Shown here in pieces: positions 48,024 through 56,310 of a stretch of DNA of 64,000 nt. Position numbers and translations under genes: made by a program. The notes beneath the pieces were generated by a model. The model searched no databases and had not been told where the DNA came from. It saw nothing but the letters and a program-made list of their open reading frames with translations. This DNA is from Rubrivivax sp. (GTDB lineage Bacteria; Pseudomonadota; Gammaproteobacteria; Burkholderiales; Burkholderiaceae_C), in contig JAURZM010000048.1 of assembly GCA_030653385.1 (NCBI GenBank), positions 1 to 64,000 on the forward strand, given 5' to 3'. The number at the start of each line of letters is the position of its first letter. Within the stretch, counting starts at the first letter, position 1.

Positions 48024-49106
48024 TCATCCACGTTTGGCTTCGGCGCGCACACGGGCGTGGCGGCCACGGGCTTTCCACTGCTGCACCTGCACCTTGCGTT
48101 CGAGTGCAGTCAGCGTGTCGCGACGGGCTTCGCGCAGCAGCTTGTTGTAGTTTTTCAATCGCTCGTGCGGCACGTGCTCGCGCACCGCGCAGCCCGGTTC
48201 GTCCTGGTGGCAGCAGTCGCGGAAGCGGCACTGACCGGCCAGTTGCGCGATGTCACTGAAGGCCGCGCCCAGGTCGCCGGCTTCACCGTCCAGCCGAAGC
48301 GTGCGAAGGCCCGGTGTGTCGATGATGCAAGCGCCGTGCGGCGTGGCATGCAGGCTGCGCGCCGTGGTGGTGTGGCGGCCGCGGCTGTCGCCGCTGCGGT
48401 TGGCCCCGGTGTTGGCCACCTCGCTGGCCATCAGCGTGTTGGTCAGCGTGCTCTTGCCGGTGCCGCTGGAGCCCAGCAGCACCAGCGTCTGACCCGGCTG
48501 CAGCCACGGCGCCAGGGCCTGCCGGGTGTCGGCGGCCAGCGCATTGACGGCCACCACCGAAGCCTCGGGCGGCAGCAGCGCCTGCACCTGGGCCACCCGT
48601 TCCGCCGTGGGTTCGCACAGGTCGGCCTTGGTCAGCACCACCAGCGGTGTCACACGCGCCATCTGCGCCAGCGCCACGAAACGTTCCAGCCGGCGCAGGC
48701 TGAAGTCGTGGTCCAGGCCCATCACCAGCATCGCCGTGTCGACGTTGCTGACGATGACCGCTCGCGTGACCTTGTCGCGGCCGTCGTGCAAGCGGCGCAC
48801 CAGCTGGTTGACCGGCGGCACACGTTCGTGCGCCCACCACTCGGCCAGTGGGTTTTGCTGGGCCAGCACCCAGTCACCGACCGCGATGGCTTCGCCATCG
48901 ACGGCCAAGGTGGCACGCAGTGCCGGCAGCAGACGCGCCGCGTGTTCGCTGCCGCCGTCGTGCAGGCGGATGCCTTCGCGTTGCACCTCGGTCACGCGCA
49001 TCAGCACGGGCTCGGTGCAGAAGTGGCGCAAAGCCACCAGTTCCTGGATCACGGCGGGTGTGAGGCCGATGCCACGCAGCCGCTCGAAAGCGCTTGAGTC
49101 GATCAT
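48024..49106 (-). CDS. rsgA: Small-subunit ribosome-dependent GTPase RsgA
   Basis: A 360-residue ribosome maturation GTPase with circularly permuted motifs: an OB fold (about 50-105), G4 VLTKADL, G1 LLGSSGTGKSTLTN, G2/G3 RHTTTARSLH and DTPGLRTL, and a C-terminal zinc knuckle CRFRDCCHQDEPGCAV. Track start TTG 49121 is 5 codons early; ATG 49106 (MIDSSAF) is preferred. An upstream small ORF and hairpin lie in its probable leader. Confidence 0.93.
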   Translation of the reverse strand: MIDSSAFERLRGIGLTPAVIQELVALRHFCTEPVLMRVTEVQREGIRLHDGGSEHAARLLPALRATLAVDGEAIAVGDWVLAQQNPLAEWWAHERVPPVNQLVRRLHDGRDKVTRAVIVSNVDTAMLVMGLDHDFSLRRLERFVALAQMARVTPLVVLTKADLCEPTAERVAQVQALLPPEASVVAVNALAADTRQALAPWLQPGQTLVLLGSSGTGKSTLTNTLMASEVANTGANRSGDSRGRHTTTARSLHATPHGACIIDTPGLRTLRLDGEAGDLGAAFSDIAQLAGQCRFRDCCHQDEPGCAVREHVPHERLKNYNKLLREARRDTLTALERKVQVQQWKARGRHARVRAEAKRG

Positions 49107-49155
49107 GGAAGTTCCGGGCAAGACAAACCATCGCGGCGCACACGCGGCCGCACAA

Positions 49156-49176
49156 GCCGAAGCGAAACGCTTCGGC
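49156..49176. promoter_or_regulatory. Hairpin between the small ORF and rsgA
   Basis: GCCGAAGCG - AAA - CGCTTCGGC, a perfect 9-bp stem with a 3-nt loop, 50 bp before rsgA (minus strand). After it the minus strand reads TTGTG, too short a T-run for a strong terminator; it may act as an attenuator or a weak terminator of the small ORF. Confidence 0.45.
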
Positions 49177-49274
49177 AGCTTCAGGGGATGGGGGTCTGTC
49201 GGCCGCGACGGTCAGTCACGGCGGCTCGGAACGGTGGTCAGCGGGGGGGCTGACCTTGCAGGCAGATTGCCCGC

Positions 49275-49337
49275 TTAACCGAGTTGCAGTGCCAGGCGCG
49301 CGCAGGCCGACAAGAGGGCGGTGTCCGTGTTCTTCAT
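49275..49337 (-). CDS. Candidate 20-residue small protein or leader peptide before rsgA
   Basis: ATG 49337 to TAA 49275 encodes MKNTDTALLSACARLALQLG. An AGGAGG ribosome site sits at good distance upstream (GCCTCCTGC on the plus strand, 49344-49352). Amphipathic helix; one Cys. Not in the track as a separate ORF. The remaining part of the 399-bp rsgA/rlu intergenic region shows no other gene. Could be chance; the strong ribosome site is the main evidence. Confidence 0.4.
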   Translation of the reverse strand: MKNTDTALLSACARLALQLG

Positions 49338-49505
49338 GGCGGGCCTCCTGCAGGTGCGGGTTGATGAGAGCCGCAATGTGCGCTGCGGTGCGCACGGCGT
49401 CAAGGGGCGCATGCCCACAAACGGGCCGATGAACGAGGGGTGTGTCGCTGTTCGCCCACAGCCTGTGCGCCCGGGCCGGCGAGTCACAGCCGATATGCTG
49501 CCGCG

Positions 49506-50126
49506 ATGGATGAGGTGAAGCTGCTGCATGCCGACGTCGACCTGCTGGTGGTCGACAAACCTGCAGGTCTGCTGTCCGTGCCAGGTCGAGGCGACGGCGA
49601 ACAGCACAACCTGACGGTGCACTTGCGCCGGCAGTTTGTCGACGCCATGGTGGTGCACCGGCTCGACCAGGCCACGTCGGGCCTGATGCTCTTTGCCCGC
49701 CATGCCGACATGCAACGCAGCCTGAGCATGGCCTTCGAAGCGCGCCAGGTGCACAAGCGGTATGTGGCCGTCGTGCACGGCCACGTGGCGGGTGAATCCG
49801 GGTCCATCGATGCGCCGCTGATGGCCGACTGGCCGCACCGTCCGCGGCAGAGGGTGGATGCCGAACGTGGCAAACCTGCACTCACCCATTGGCGCGTGAC
49901 ACAACGTGAATCGCACACGACCAGGCTGCAGCTGGAACCCGTGACGGGCCGGTCGCACCAGCTGCGTGTGCACCTCTTGTCCATCGGCCACCCCATCGTG
50001 GGCGACATGTTGTATTCGGAAGGCTGGCCCGCTCACCCTCGGCTGCTGCTGCATGCCACACAGCTGAGGTTGTTGCACCCGCGCACCGGAAAAGCGCTGG
50101 ACTTCGACTGTCCGCCCCCGTTCTGA
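49506..50126 (+). CDS. RluA-family pseudouridine synthase
   Basis: 206 residues. The catalytic motif HRLDQATSGLMLFARH (Asp in RLD) and RYVAVVHGHV, TRLQLEPVTGRSHQLRVHLLSIGHPIVGDMLY are typical. No S4 domain, so an RluA-like enzyme acting on tRNA and/or 23S rRNA. ATG 49506 (MDEVKLLH) is chosen; the track start gives an unlikely leader. Confidence 0.9.
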   Translation: MDEVKLLHADVDLLVVDKPAGLLSVPGRGDGEQHNLTVHLRRQFVDAMVVHRLDQATSGLMLFARHADMQRSLSMAFEARQVHKRYVAVVHGHVAGESGSIDAPLMADWPHRPRQRVDAERGKPALTHWRVTQRESHTTRLQLEPVTGRSHQLRVHLLSIGHPIVGDMLYSEGWPAHPRLLLHATQLRLLHPRTGKALDFDCPPPF

Positions 50127-50182
50127 ACGCCGCTACATTCCTTGTCTTTCGCCGCACACCGGCCCGAGCGAGGAACAAACCC

Positions 50183-50923
50183 ATGCACCTGACCATCCTG
50201 ACCGGCGCTTCGCGCGGCCTGGGTCGCGCCGTCGCCGAGCAGTTGCTGGCACGTGGCCACCATGTGCTGGCGTTGTCGCGACAGGCCGCAGAGATGCCCG
50301 TCCCGCCAGGCGGCCAACTCACACCGTGGGCCGTCGACCTGGCCGACACGGCGCCGGTGGCCGAGCGCCTGGTGCACTGGCTTGGCTCGCTGGACGGCAG
50401 CCGCATTGCATCGGCCACCTTGATCAACAACGCGGGCGTGGTGTCGAATCCCGCGCCGCTGTCGGCGGGTGATGCCGGCGAATTGCTCAATGCCATTCGC
50501 GTGGGCCTGGAAGCACCGCTGCTGTTGACCGCGGCCTTTCTGCGTGCCACGGCCACATGGTCTGCGCCGCGCAAGGTGCTGCTGGTGTCGTCGGGGCTGG
50601 GCCGGCGCGCGATGGCCGGCAGCGCCAGCTACTGTGCAGCCAAGGCCGGTCTCGACCATCTGGCTCGGGCGGTCGCGCTGGAGGAAGCGGACAAACCGGG
50701 CGGCGCCCGCATCGTGTCGCTGGCACCCGGTGTCATCGACACCGACATGCAGGTGCAGCTGCGCACCGCCGACCGGAAGCTTTTCCCTGCGGGCGAGATG
50801 TTTGCCGGCTTGAAGTCGGGCGGCCAGCTCGACAGCCCGGCCACCGCGGCCACCAAGCTGCTGAACTACCTGGACCGCGCTGACTTCGGCAGCCAACCGG
50901 TTGGCGACGTGCGCGACGCCTGA
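50183..50923 (+). CDS. Short-chain dehydrogenase/reductase
   Basis: 246 residues. NAD(P)-binding LTGASRGLGRAVAEQLL (TGxxxGxG), LINNAGVVS, catalytic SSGLG..., YCAAK, then PGVIDTDMQ. Classical SDR length. Substrate unknown; similar proteins are annotated as sepiapterin-reductase-like. Overlaps the next gene by one base (TGATG). Confidence 0.88.
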   Translation: MHLTILTGASRGLGRAVAEQLLARGHHVLALSRQAAEMPVPPGGQLTPWAVDLADTAPVAERLVHWLGSLDGSRIASATLINNAGVVSNPAPLSAGDAGELLNAIRVGLEAPLLLTAAFLRATATWSAPRKVLLVSSGLGRRAMAGSASYCAAKAGLDHLARAVALEEADKPGGARIVSLAPGVIDTDMQVQLRTADRKLFPAGEMFAGLKSGGQLDSPATAATKLLNYLDRADFGSQPVGDVRDA

Positions 50924-51399
50924 TGCCTACCCGCGCCGAAGAGCTGATCAGCAGCCTGGCGCTGCAGCCGCACCCGGAGGGCGGCTGGTACCGCGAGGTC
51001 TTCCGGTCCCCGCACACCGTGCAGGCCGCGGACGAACGGCCGCTGCGAGCGGCGCTGACGAGCATCGACTTCCTGCTGCAACAGGGCCAGTTCAGCGCCT
51101 GGCACCGCGTGCGTTCCGACGAGGTGTGGCACTTGCTGGAAGGTGAGTCACTCAGCTTGTGGCTGTTGCCACCCGGCGGTGTCCAGGCGCAACAGGTGCT
51201 GCTGTCGGCCACCACGGTGCGCCGGCATGTGGTGCCGGCCGACTGGTGGCAAGCCGCCGAACCCGGCGGCGACTTTGCTTACGTCGGCGCCACGGTCGGG
51301 CCGGGCTTCGACTTTGCCGATTTCAGCTTTGGCCGCGACGACCCGGCCTTGTGCGCGGCCTTGTTGCAGCACGCACCGGACCTGAGCCGTCTGCTGTAG
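50923..51399 (+). CDS. DUF985-family cupin
   Basis: 158 residues. LALQPHPEGGWYREVFRSP, SIDFLLQQGQFSAWHRVRSDEVWHLLEGESLSLWLL and PGFDFADFSFG match the DUF985 cupin fold, with His residues (WHRV, VWHL) at the usual metal site. It overlaps the SDR gene, so the two are co-translated; enzyme and cupin may act on the same metabolite. Tail-to-tail with pfkA (1 bp apart). Confidence 0.88.
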   Translation: MPTRAEELISSLALQPHPEGGWYREVFRSPHTVQAADERPLRAALTSIDFLLQQGQFSAWHRVRSDEVWHLLEGESLSLWLLPPGGVQAQQVLLSATTVRRHVVPADWWQAAEPGGDFAYVGATVGPGFDFADFSFGRDDPALCAALLQHAPDLSRLL

Positions 51400-51400
51400 C

Positions 51401-52483
51401 TCAGTCGCCCAGACACAGGCCCAGTGCCCGCACCGCCTGCACCAGCGGGTGGTCGAGCGGCACCTTGCGCTGTCGGCCCGCCACGTCGGCCAGCGGCACG
51501 CTGATGCAGCTGTCGGACTGCAGCGCCGCCATGCGGCCAAACTGCCCGGCCTTCACCAGCTGCGCGGCGTGGCAGCCGAAGCGGGTGGCCAGCACACGGT
51601 CGAAGGCTGTGGGCGTGCCACCGCGCTGGGTGTGCCCCAGCACCGTGGCGCGCACTTCGCTGTCCAGCCGTGGCTGCAGTTGTTGCTGCAGGGTATGCGC
51701 CACGCCGCCCAGCCGCAAGGGGTCGGGGCTGCCGGGCAAGGTGGCGCGCAAGGTCAGCGCCTGGCCGGCTGCATGTGCGCCTTCGGCAATGCAGATCAGC
51801 GTCGGCTCGCCCCGCTTTTCGCGTTCGCGGCAATGGTGGGCCACGGCATCGACCGAATAGGGCAGCTCGGGCAGCAGGATCACGTCGGCGCCCCCGGCCA
51901 CACCGCCTTCCAGCGCAATCCAGCCCGCGTAACGACCCATGGTCTCGGCAATCATCACGCGGCCATGGCTGCGCGCGGTGGTGGCCAGGCGGTCCAGTGC
52001 TTCGGCCACCACGGCCACCGCACTGTCGAAACCGAAGGTGCGTTCGGTGTGCGCCAGGTCGTTGTCGATGGTCTTGGGCACACCCACCACCGGCAGGCCG
52101 GCTTCGTGGAAACGGTGGGCGATGGCCATCGTGCCGTCGCCACCGATGGCCACCAGCGCGTCCAGCCCCAGGCTGCGGGCAAAGGCCAGTGCCGCTGGCG
52201 AGCGGTCACCGCCGGTCGGATCATGCGGGTCGTGCGGGTCGTGCGGGACGTGGAAAGGGTCACAAGTGTTGTCACTGCCCAGCACAGTGCCGCCCTGCGC
52301 CAGGATGCCACTCACGTCGGAAGCCAGCAACGGCCGCGCCCGGTGGTCGAGCAGGCCACGAAAGCCGCGCTCGATGCCGGTGACCTTTGCGCCGCAGCCG
52401 CTGTGCAAAGCCAGCGTGACGGCGCGGATCACGGCGTTCAAGCCGGGGCAGTCGCCGCCGCCTGTGAGGACACCGATGTGCAT
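51401..52483 (-). CDS. pfkA: 6-phosphofructokinase (mixed-substrate PFK group)
   Basis: 360 residues. Motifs GGGDCPGLNAVIRA, VAIGGDGTMAIAH (ATP-type glycine), GVPKTIDNDLAHTERTFGF, AETMGRYAGWIAL and GHTQRGGTPTAFDRV are all present. The KTIDND form puts it near the mixed-substrate/PPi-related group, so donor use (ATP or pyrophosphate) is not certain, though GGDGT favours ATP. An insertion VPHDPHDPHDPTGG near residues 78-92, encoded by 9-bp tandem repeats, is unusual and lies on a surface loop. Confidence 0.9.
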   Translation of the reverse strand: MHIGVLTGGGDCPGLNAVIRAVTLALHSGCGAKVTGIERGFRGLLDHRARPLLASDVSGILAQGGTVLGSDNTCDPFHVPHDPHDPHDPTGGDRSPAALAFARSLGLDALVAIGGDGTMAIAHRFHEAGLPVVGVPKTIDNDLAHTERTFGFDSAVAVVAEALDRLATTARSHGRVMIAETMGRYAGWIALEGGVAGGADVILLPELPYSVDAVAHHCREREKRGEPTLICIAEGAHAAGQALTLRATLPGSPDPLRLGGVAHTLQQQLQPRLDSEVRATVLGHTQRGGTPTAFDRVLATRFGCHAAQLVKAGQFGRMAALQSDSCISVPLADVAGRQRKVPLDHPLVQAVRALGLCLGD

Positions 52484-52505
52484 CAGGCCTGCCCCCGTCG
52501 AATCC

Positions 52506-53987
52506 TCAGGCCGCCAGCCAGGCCGCCAGGTCGGCCTTCAGCTGCATCAGATCGGCCTGGCGCGTGTACATCATGTGCCCCGCGTCGTAGTAGCGGTGCT
52601 GAACCCGCGCCATCACGTCGCGCGGCACGTCCAGCTGCGCCAGGCTCCAGTCGCTGGCGCTGTAGGGCGTGCCCAGGTCGTAGCGGCCACTGGCCGCCAG
52701 CACTTTCAAGTTGCTGTTGCGGCGCAGCGCCAGCGCCAGGTCGGGGCTGGTCGACGTGAAGCCCATGCGGCTGCTCTCGCCGCGATTCCAGTTCCAGCCG
52801 CGGTTGACATCGCGCGCCAGCACCTCGTAGCGCTGCTCGAAGTTCAGGCCCAGCTGCTCGCTGAAGTAGCCCATCGCGGCCATCGTGTAGGGCGCGGCAA
52901 TGGCTTCGATGCCAGGGTCGAATTCCCAATCGCGGCTGCGGCTGGCGGCCATCGGGCCGGTCGAACGGGCTTCCAGGCGGCCGACGATCAGGCCCTTGTG
53001 GCGCAGGGCCTCGAAGAAGAAGGTCTGGTCGGCGATGCGCAGGTTCTTTTCCTCCACCAGTTCGCGCGCCAAGCCCGTGAGTTCGGCGATGCGTTTGGCA
53101 GCGCGGCTGCGCTGTTTGTCGCTGAGCCTGGCGCCCGCCTGCAGCACGGCCGTGTATTCCTCTTGCACATAGGCTTCGGCCGCCGTGCGCGCGGCTTCTG
53201 GCGAAGCTGCGTGCGGCCCTTGCAGCAAGCCGTGGTACTGCGCCACGTTGGCAAACGCCGGCAGGAACAGCGCGTACGGCAAGTCGTTGGCCGGTGCAAA
53301 CACGATGCTCTGCAGGTCCATCGCGCAAGACACCAGGATCACGCCCGACAGCACGACACCCATGTCCTGCAGCTTGTTGGCCAGACCGGCACCGCGTGTG
53401 GTGCCGTAGCTTTCGCCGGCCAGGTACACCGGTGAACCCCAGCGCTTGTGCCGGGTGAGCCACAGCCGCATGACCTCGGCCAAGGCATCGATGTCGCCGT
53501 CCACCGACAGCATCTTCTTGCGCGCCGCCTCGCTCGCGGTCAGCGACCAGCCGGTGTGCGGCGGGTCGATGAAGACCAGGTCGAAATGCTCGAACCAGCT
53601 GTGCGGGTTGTCTTCCACACCATACGGCGCCTGCGGCATGCTGCCGTCGTCGGGCACCACCACCCGCTTCGGCCCCAAGGCGCCCAGGTGCAGCCAGATC
53701 GAAGCCGAGCCGGGGCCGCCGTTGAAGGCAAAACAGACCGGGCGCTGGGCAGCGCTGGCACCCTTAAGCAGGTAGGCCGTGGTCATGATCACCGCCTCGG
53801 GCTCGCCCAGCCCACCGGGCGCCACTGGCACGAAGGCGGCTTGCACGTCGTAGTCGAGCGTGCGCCCGCCCAGTGTCACCTTGCCCGTGCTGTTGGCGGC
53901 CGGGGTGGCCAGCAGTTTGTCGAAGCGTTCCTTGCTGCGCTTGGCGGCGTCGGTGTCGGGTGATGCGGGTGCTGCTGCGTCGGCCAT
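52506..53987 (-). CDS. S10-family serine carboxypeptidase-like protein
   Basis: 493 residues. PVCFAFNGGPGSASIWLHLGALGP (oxyanion region), YLAGESYGTTRGAGL (nucleophile Ser), GRYDLGTPYSASDWSL (Asp) and YYDAGHMMYTRQ (His) form the S10 catalytic set. No signal peptide, so a cytoplasmic peptidase unless processed unusually. Track start is 7 codons early; ATG 53987 (MADAAAPAS) is preferred. Stands alone; 22 bp upstream of pfkA's stop side on the same strand. Confidence 0.88.
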   Translation of the reverse strand: MADAAAPASPDTDAAKRSKERFDKLLATPAANSTGKVTLGGRTLDYDVQAAFVPVAPGGLGEPEAVIMTTAYLLKGASAAQRPVCFAFNGGPGSASIWLHLGALGPKRVVVPDDGSMPQAPYGVEDNPHSWFEHFDLVFIDPPHTGWSLTASEAARKKMLSVDGDIDALAEVMRLWLTRHKRWGSPVYLAGESYGTTRGAGLANKLQDMGVVLSGVILVSCAMDLQSIVFAPANDLPYALFLPAFANVAQYHGLLQGPHAASPEAARTAAEAYVQEEYTAVLQAGARLSDKQRSRAAKRIAELTGLARELVEEKNLRIADQTFFFEALRHKGLIVGRLEARSTGPMAASRSRDWEFDPGIEAIAAPYTMAAMGYFSEQLGLNFEQRYEVLARDVNRGWNWNRGESSRMGFTSTSPDLALALRRNSNLKVLAASGRYDLGTPYSASDWSLAQLDVPRDVMARVQHRYYDAGHMMYTRQADLMQLKADLAAWLAA

Positions 53988-54036
53988 CGGGGTCTTTCCG
54001 AGAGTCAAAACCTCAGACCATAACGCAGCCCACAGG

Positions 54037-55020
54037 TCAGTCCGACGAGAGAAAGTCCGCGTAGCGCGCCATGTCCACGTTGCCCCCGCTGACGATCACA
54101 CCCACCCGCTGGCCACGCGCCTGCACCACGCCTTCCAGCAGGGCCGCCGCGCCCAGGCAGCCCGTGGGTTCGACCACCATCTTCATGCGCTCGGCGAAGA
54201 ACTTCATGGTTCGAACCAGCTGGGCGTCGCTGACCGTGACGATGCCTTTCACCAGCCGCTGGATGACCGGAAAAGTGAGATCGCCGCTGCGCTGCGTCTG
54301 TGCGCCGTCGGCAATGGTCTTGGGTGTGTCGATGTGCACGATCTCACCGCGTGCCAGGCTCTGCTGCGTGTCGTTGCCCGCCTCGGGCTCGACACCGATG
54401 ACCTGGATGCCCGGGCTCTGCTGGTGGGCGGCCACGGCGCAGCCCGAGATCAGGCCACCGCCGCCCACACACACCAGCAACAGGTCCAGCGCACCGGTTT
54501 CGGCCAGCAGTTCGGCCGCCGCCGTGCCCTGCCCCGCCATCACGTGCGGGTGGTCGTAGGGCGGGATCAGCGTCATGCCGCGCTCGGCGGCCAGTTGACG
54601 ACCGATGGCTTCGCGGTCCTGCGTGTAGCGGTCATAGAGCACGACCTCGCTGTGCGCCTGGCCTTGTTGGTATTCGCGCGTGGCGGCCAGCTTGGCCGCG
54701 GGCGAATCGGCCGGCATCACGATGACCGAGGGCATGCCCAGCAGCCGCGCCGACAAGGCGATGGCCTGCGCGTGGTTGCCCGAGGAAAAGGCGATCACGC
54801 CACCAAGCCGCTGCTCGGGCGTGAATTGCGCCAAGGCGTTGTACGCGCCGCGGAACTTGAAGGCGCCCATGCGCTGGAAGTTCTCGCACTTGAAAAAAAC
54901 CTGTGCGCCCGCGCGGGTGTTGGCCGTGTGCGAGGTCAACACCGGCGTACGGTGCGCCACGCCGTGCAGGCGTTGCGCAGCGGCTTCGATGTCGGCAGGG
55001 GTGATGGCCAGGTCGTTCAT
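54037..55020 (-). CDS. PLP-dependent threonine/serine (or 3-hydroxyaspartate) ammonia-lyase
   Basis: 327 residues of the fold-type II family. KCENFQRMGAFKFRGAYNAL holds the PLP lysine, SSGNHAQAIALSARLLG binds the substrate, VGGGGLISG the PLP phosphate. No C-terminal ACT-type regulatory domain, so it is a catabolic rather than biosynthetic IlvA-type enzyme; size and sequence are near threo-3-hydroxyaspartate ammonia-lyase/serine racemase. ATG 55020 lies 14 bp after the dioxygenase stop, implying an operon with it. Confidence 0.87.
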   Translation of the reverse strand: MNDLAITPADIEAAAQRLHGVAHRTPVLTSHTANTRAGAQVFFKCENFQRMGAFKFRGAYNALAQFTPEQRLGGVIAFSSGNHAQAIALSARLLGMPSVIVMPADSPAAKLAATREYQQGQAHSEVVLYDRYTQDREAIGRQLAAERGMTLIPPYDHPHVMAGQGTAAAELLAETGALDLLLVCVGGGGLISGCAVAAHQQSPGIQVIGVEPEAGNDTQQSLARGEIVHIDTPKTIADGAQTQRSGDLTFPVIQRLVKGIVTVSDAQLVRTMKFFAERMKMVVEPTGCLGAAALLEGVVQARGQRVGVIVSGGNVDMARYADFLSSD

Positions 55021-55034
55021 GTCGGAGCCTTCGT

Positions 55035-55802
55035 TCACGTTGACGGGATCCCTTGGTCAGGATCCGGATGCGGCCCTTGGAAGCCGCCTTGCCTGAATGT
55101 CAGCACCAGCGTGTCGCGCCAGCTTGGCAAGGCCGGGTCCAGCGGCTGGATGGGTGTGGACTCGTGGACCACCCGCTCGTCGTCCAGCAGCAAGGCGCTC
55201 CACGGCTCGTCCAAGGTGAAACGCACGCCTTGCGGGCCACGGGCGTCGAAGACGCGTGTCTCACCGCCCTTCACGTTGCCACGGCCGACAAACACAACCA
55301 CCACCAGGTCCACGCCATCACGGTGGGCGCCTTCGGGCGTTGGCCGGCCGATGCCGTCGGTGGCGTCGATGCGAAAGGGGTGCGCCTCGACAAACCAGGT
55401 GGCGCGCCGGCGCAGGCCGCTGGCCACAGCCGCGCAGGACGTCAGGAGCTGCTGCCAGGCCCTGTCGCCTACCAGCGAATCGGGCAGCGGCTCGAAGTGG
55501 CGTTCAATGCCCCCGTGCAGCGCGTTGTATTCCAGGGGCTGCCAGTGTGGGCGATGCGCCACAGCCTGGCAGTGCTGGCCCTCGACGACAAAACAGCCAT
55601 GCCGGCGACGGCGGTAACGACCACCGTCGCGCAGATGCAGGTCGGGCGGCAGCGCCTGCCACAGCGGCTCCCAGGCCCTGAAATCGGCCTCGTTCACCTG
55701 GGTGAGCGCACACAGGCTGGCGCGGTTCAGCACAGCCCACCCGGCACCGGCCAACTGGCCAGGCAAGTCGGCCGGGCTTGTCAAAGGAGGAGAGGGATTC
55801 AT
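55035..55802 (-). CDS. 2-oxoglutarate/Fe(II)-dependent dioxygenase family protein
   Basis: 255 residues. Iron ligands are visible as HRDGVDLVVVVFVGR (HxD) and VVHESTPIQP (distal His), with an Arg for 2-oxoglutarate near RDTLVLTFRQGG. It belongs to the 2OG-Fe dioxygenase group that includes free-amino-acid hydroxylases (for example isoleucine 4-hydroxylase). ATG 55802 is chosen over the track start. Operon with the ammonia-lyase suggests hydroxylation then deamination of an amino acid. Confidence 0.82.
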   Translation of the reverse strand: MNPSPPLTSPADLPGQLAGAGWAVLNRASLCALTQVNEADFRAWEPLWQALPPDLHLRDGGRYRRRRHGCFVVEGQHCQAVAHRPHWQPLEYNALHGGIERHFEPLPDSLVGDRAWQQLLTSCAAVASGLRRRATWFVEAHPFRIDATDGIGRPTPEGAHRDGVDLVVVVFVGRGNVKGGETRVFDARGPQGVRFTLDEPWSALLLDDERVVHESTPIQPLDPALPSWRDTLVLTFRQGGFQGPHPDPDQGIPST

Positions 55803-55899
55803 CCTGTGATGTGAAATCTGAGTCGATCGGACCCCGGATTCTGGGGGAGGCCCTCCAATCGAAGGTCCTCGCAAACCGCCGCCCAGCCGTTAACGTCAC

Positions 55900-56139
55900 A
55901 TGGTGCTGCCATCCCGCAACCTCATCGACGCCCCCGAAAGCGACCTCGCCGTTCTGCCCCTGGTTCAGATCATCGAACTCAAGTGGCTGCTGGCCGGAGA
56001 AGGCATTCACCTGCACGTCGAACGCCTGCAGAAGGACGCGGCTTACGCCCGTCGTGCCCTAGACGAAGCCGCCGCATCGGCGAGCCCGACACTGCGCGCC
56101 GTGGCCATGCGGCTGCGCACCCGCTTGCTGGGTGCTTGA
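55900..56139 (+). CDS. Small hypothetical protein
   Basis: 79 residues, soluble, mostly helical (LVQIIELKWLLAGEGIHLHVERLQKDAAYARRALDEAAAS). Divergent from the dioxygenase gene with about 100 bp between. Reads as a genuine short gene (Leu/Ala-rich helix pattern, good codon bias) but no family is recognised. Confidence 0.6.
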   Translation: MVLPSRNLIDAPESDLAVLPLVQIIELKWLLAGEGIHLHVERLQKDAAYARRALDEAAASASPTLRAVAMRLRTRLLGA

Positions 56140-56164
56140 TCGCCGTCTGATCGCCGTCTGATCG
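56137..56164 (+). repeat. 11-bp tandem repeat overlapping a stop codon
   Basis: TGATCGCCGTC occurs twice and then TGATCG a third time, beginning at the TGA of the small gene at 55900. Possibly slippage; too short to mean more. Confidence 0.6.
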
Positions 56165-56310
56165 ACACCGGGCCGGCCCCTGACCGGCCACCGCCCTGCC
56201 CGGTATCGGCGGCGCCGTGCACCCCTCCGTCCCTCATTCCCCACTGGCGCGTGCCGGCGTACCATGCTTTTTGCAGCGCCAGCGGGAACCGCTGCAGCGA
56301 GGGCAGGCAC

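Noticed and set aside
52222-52252. HDP repeats as a CRISPR-like or mobile repeat
   Set aside because: Only three 9-bp units inside a coding frame; no spacers.
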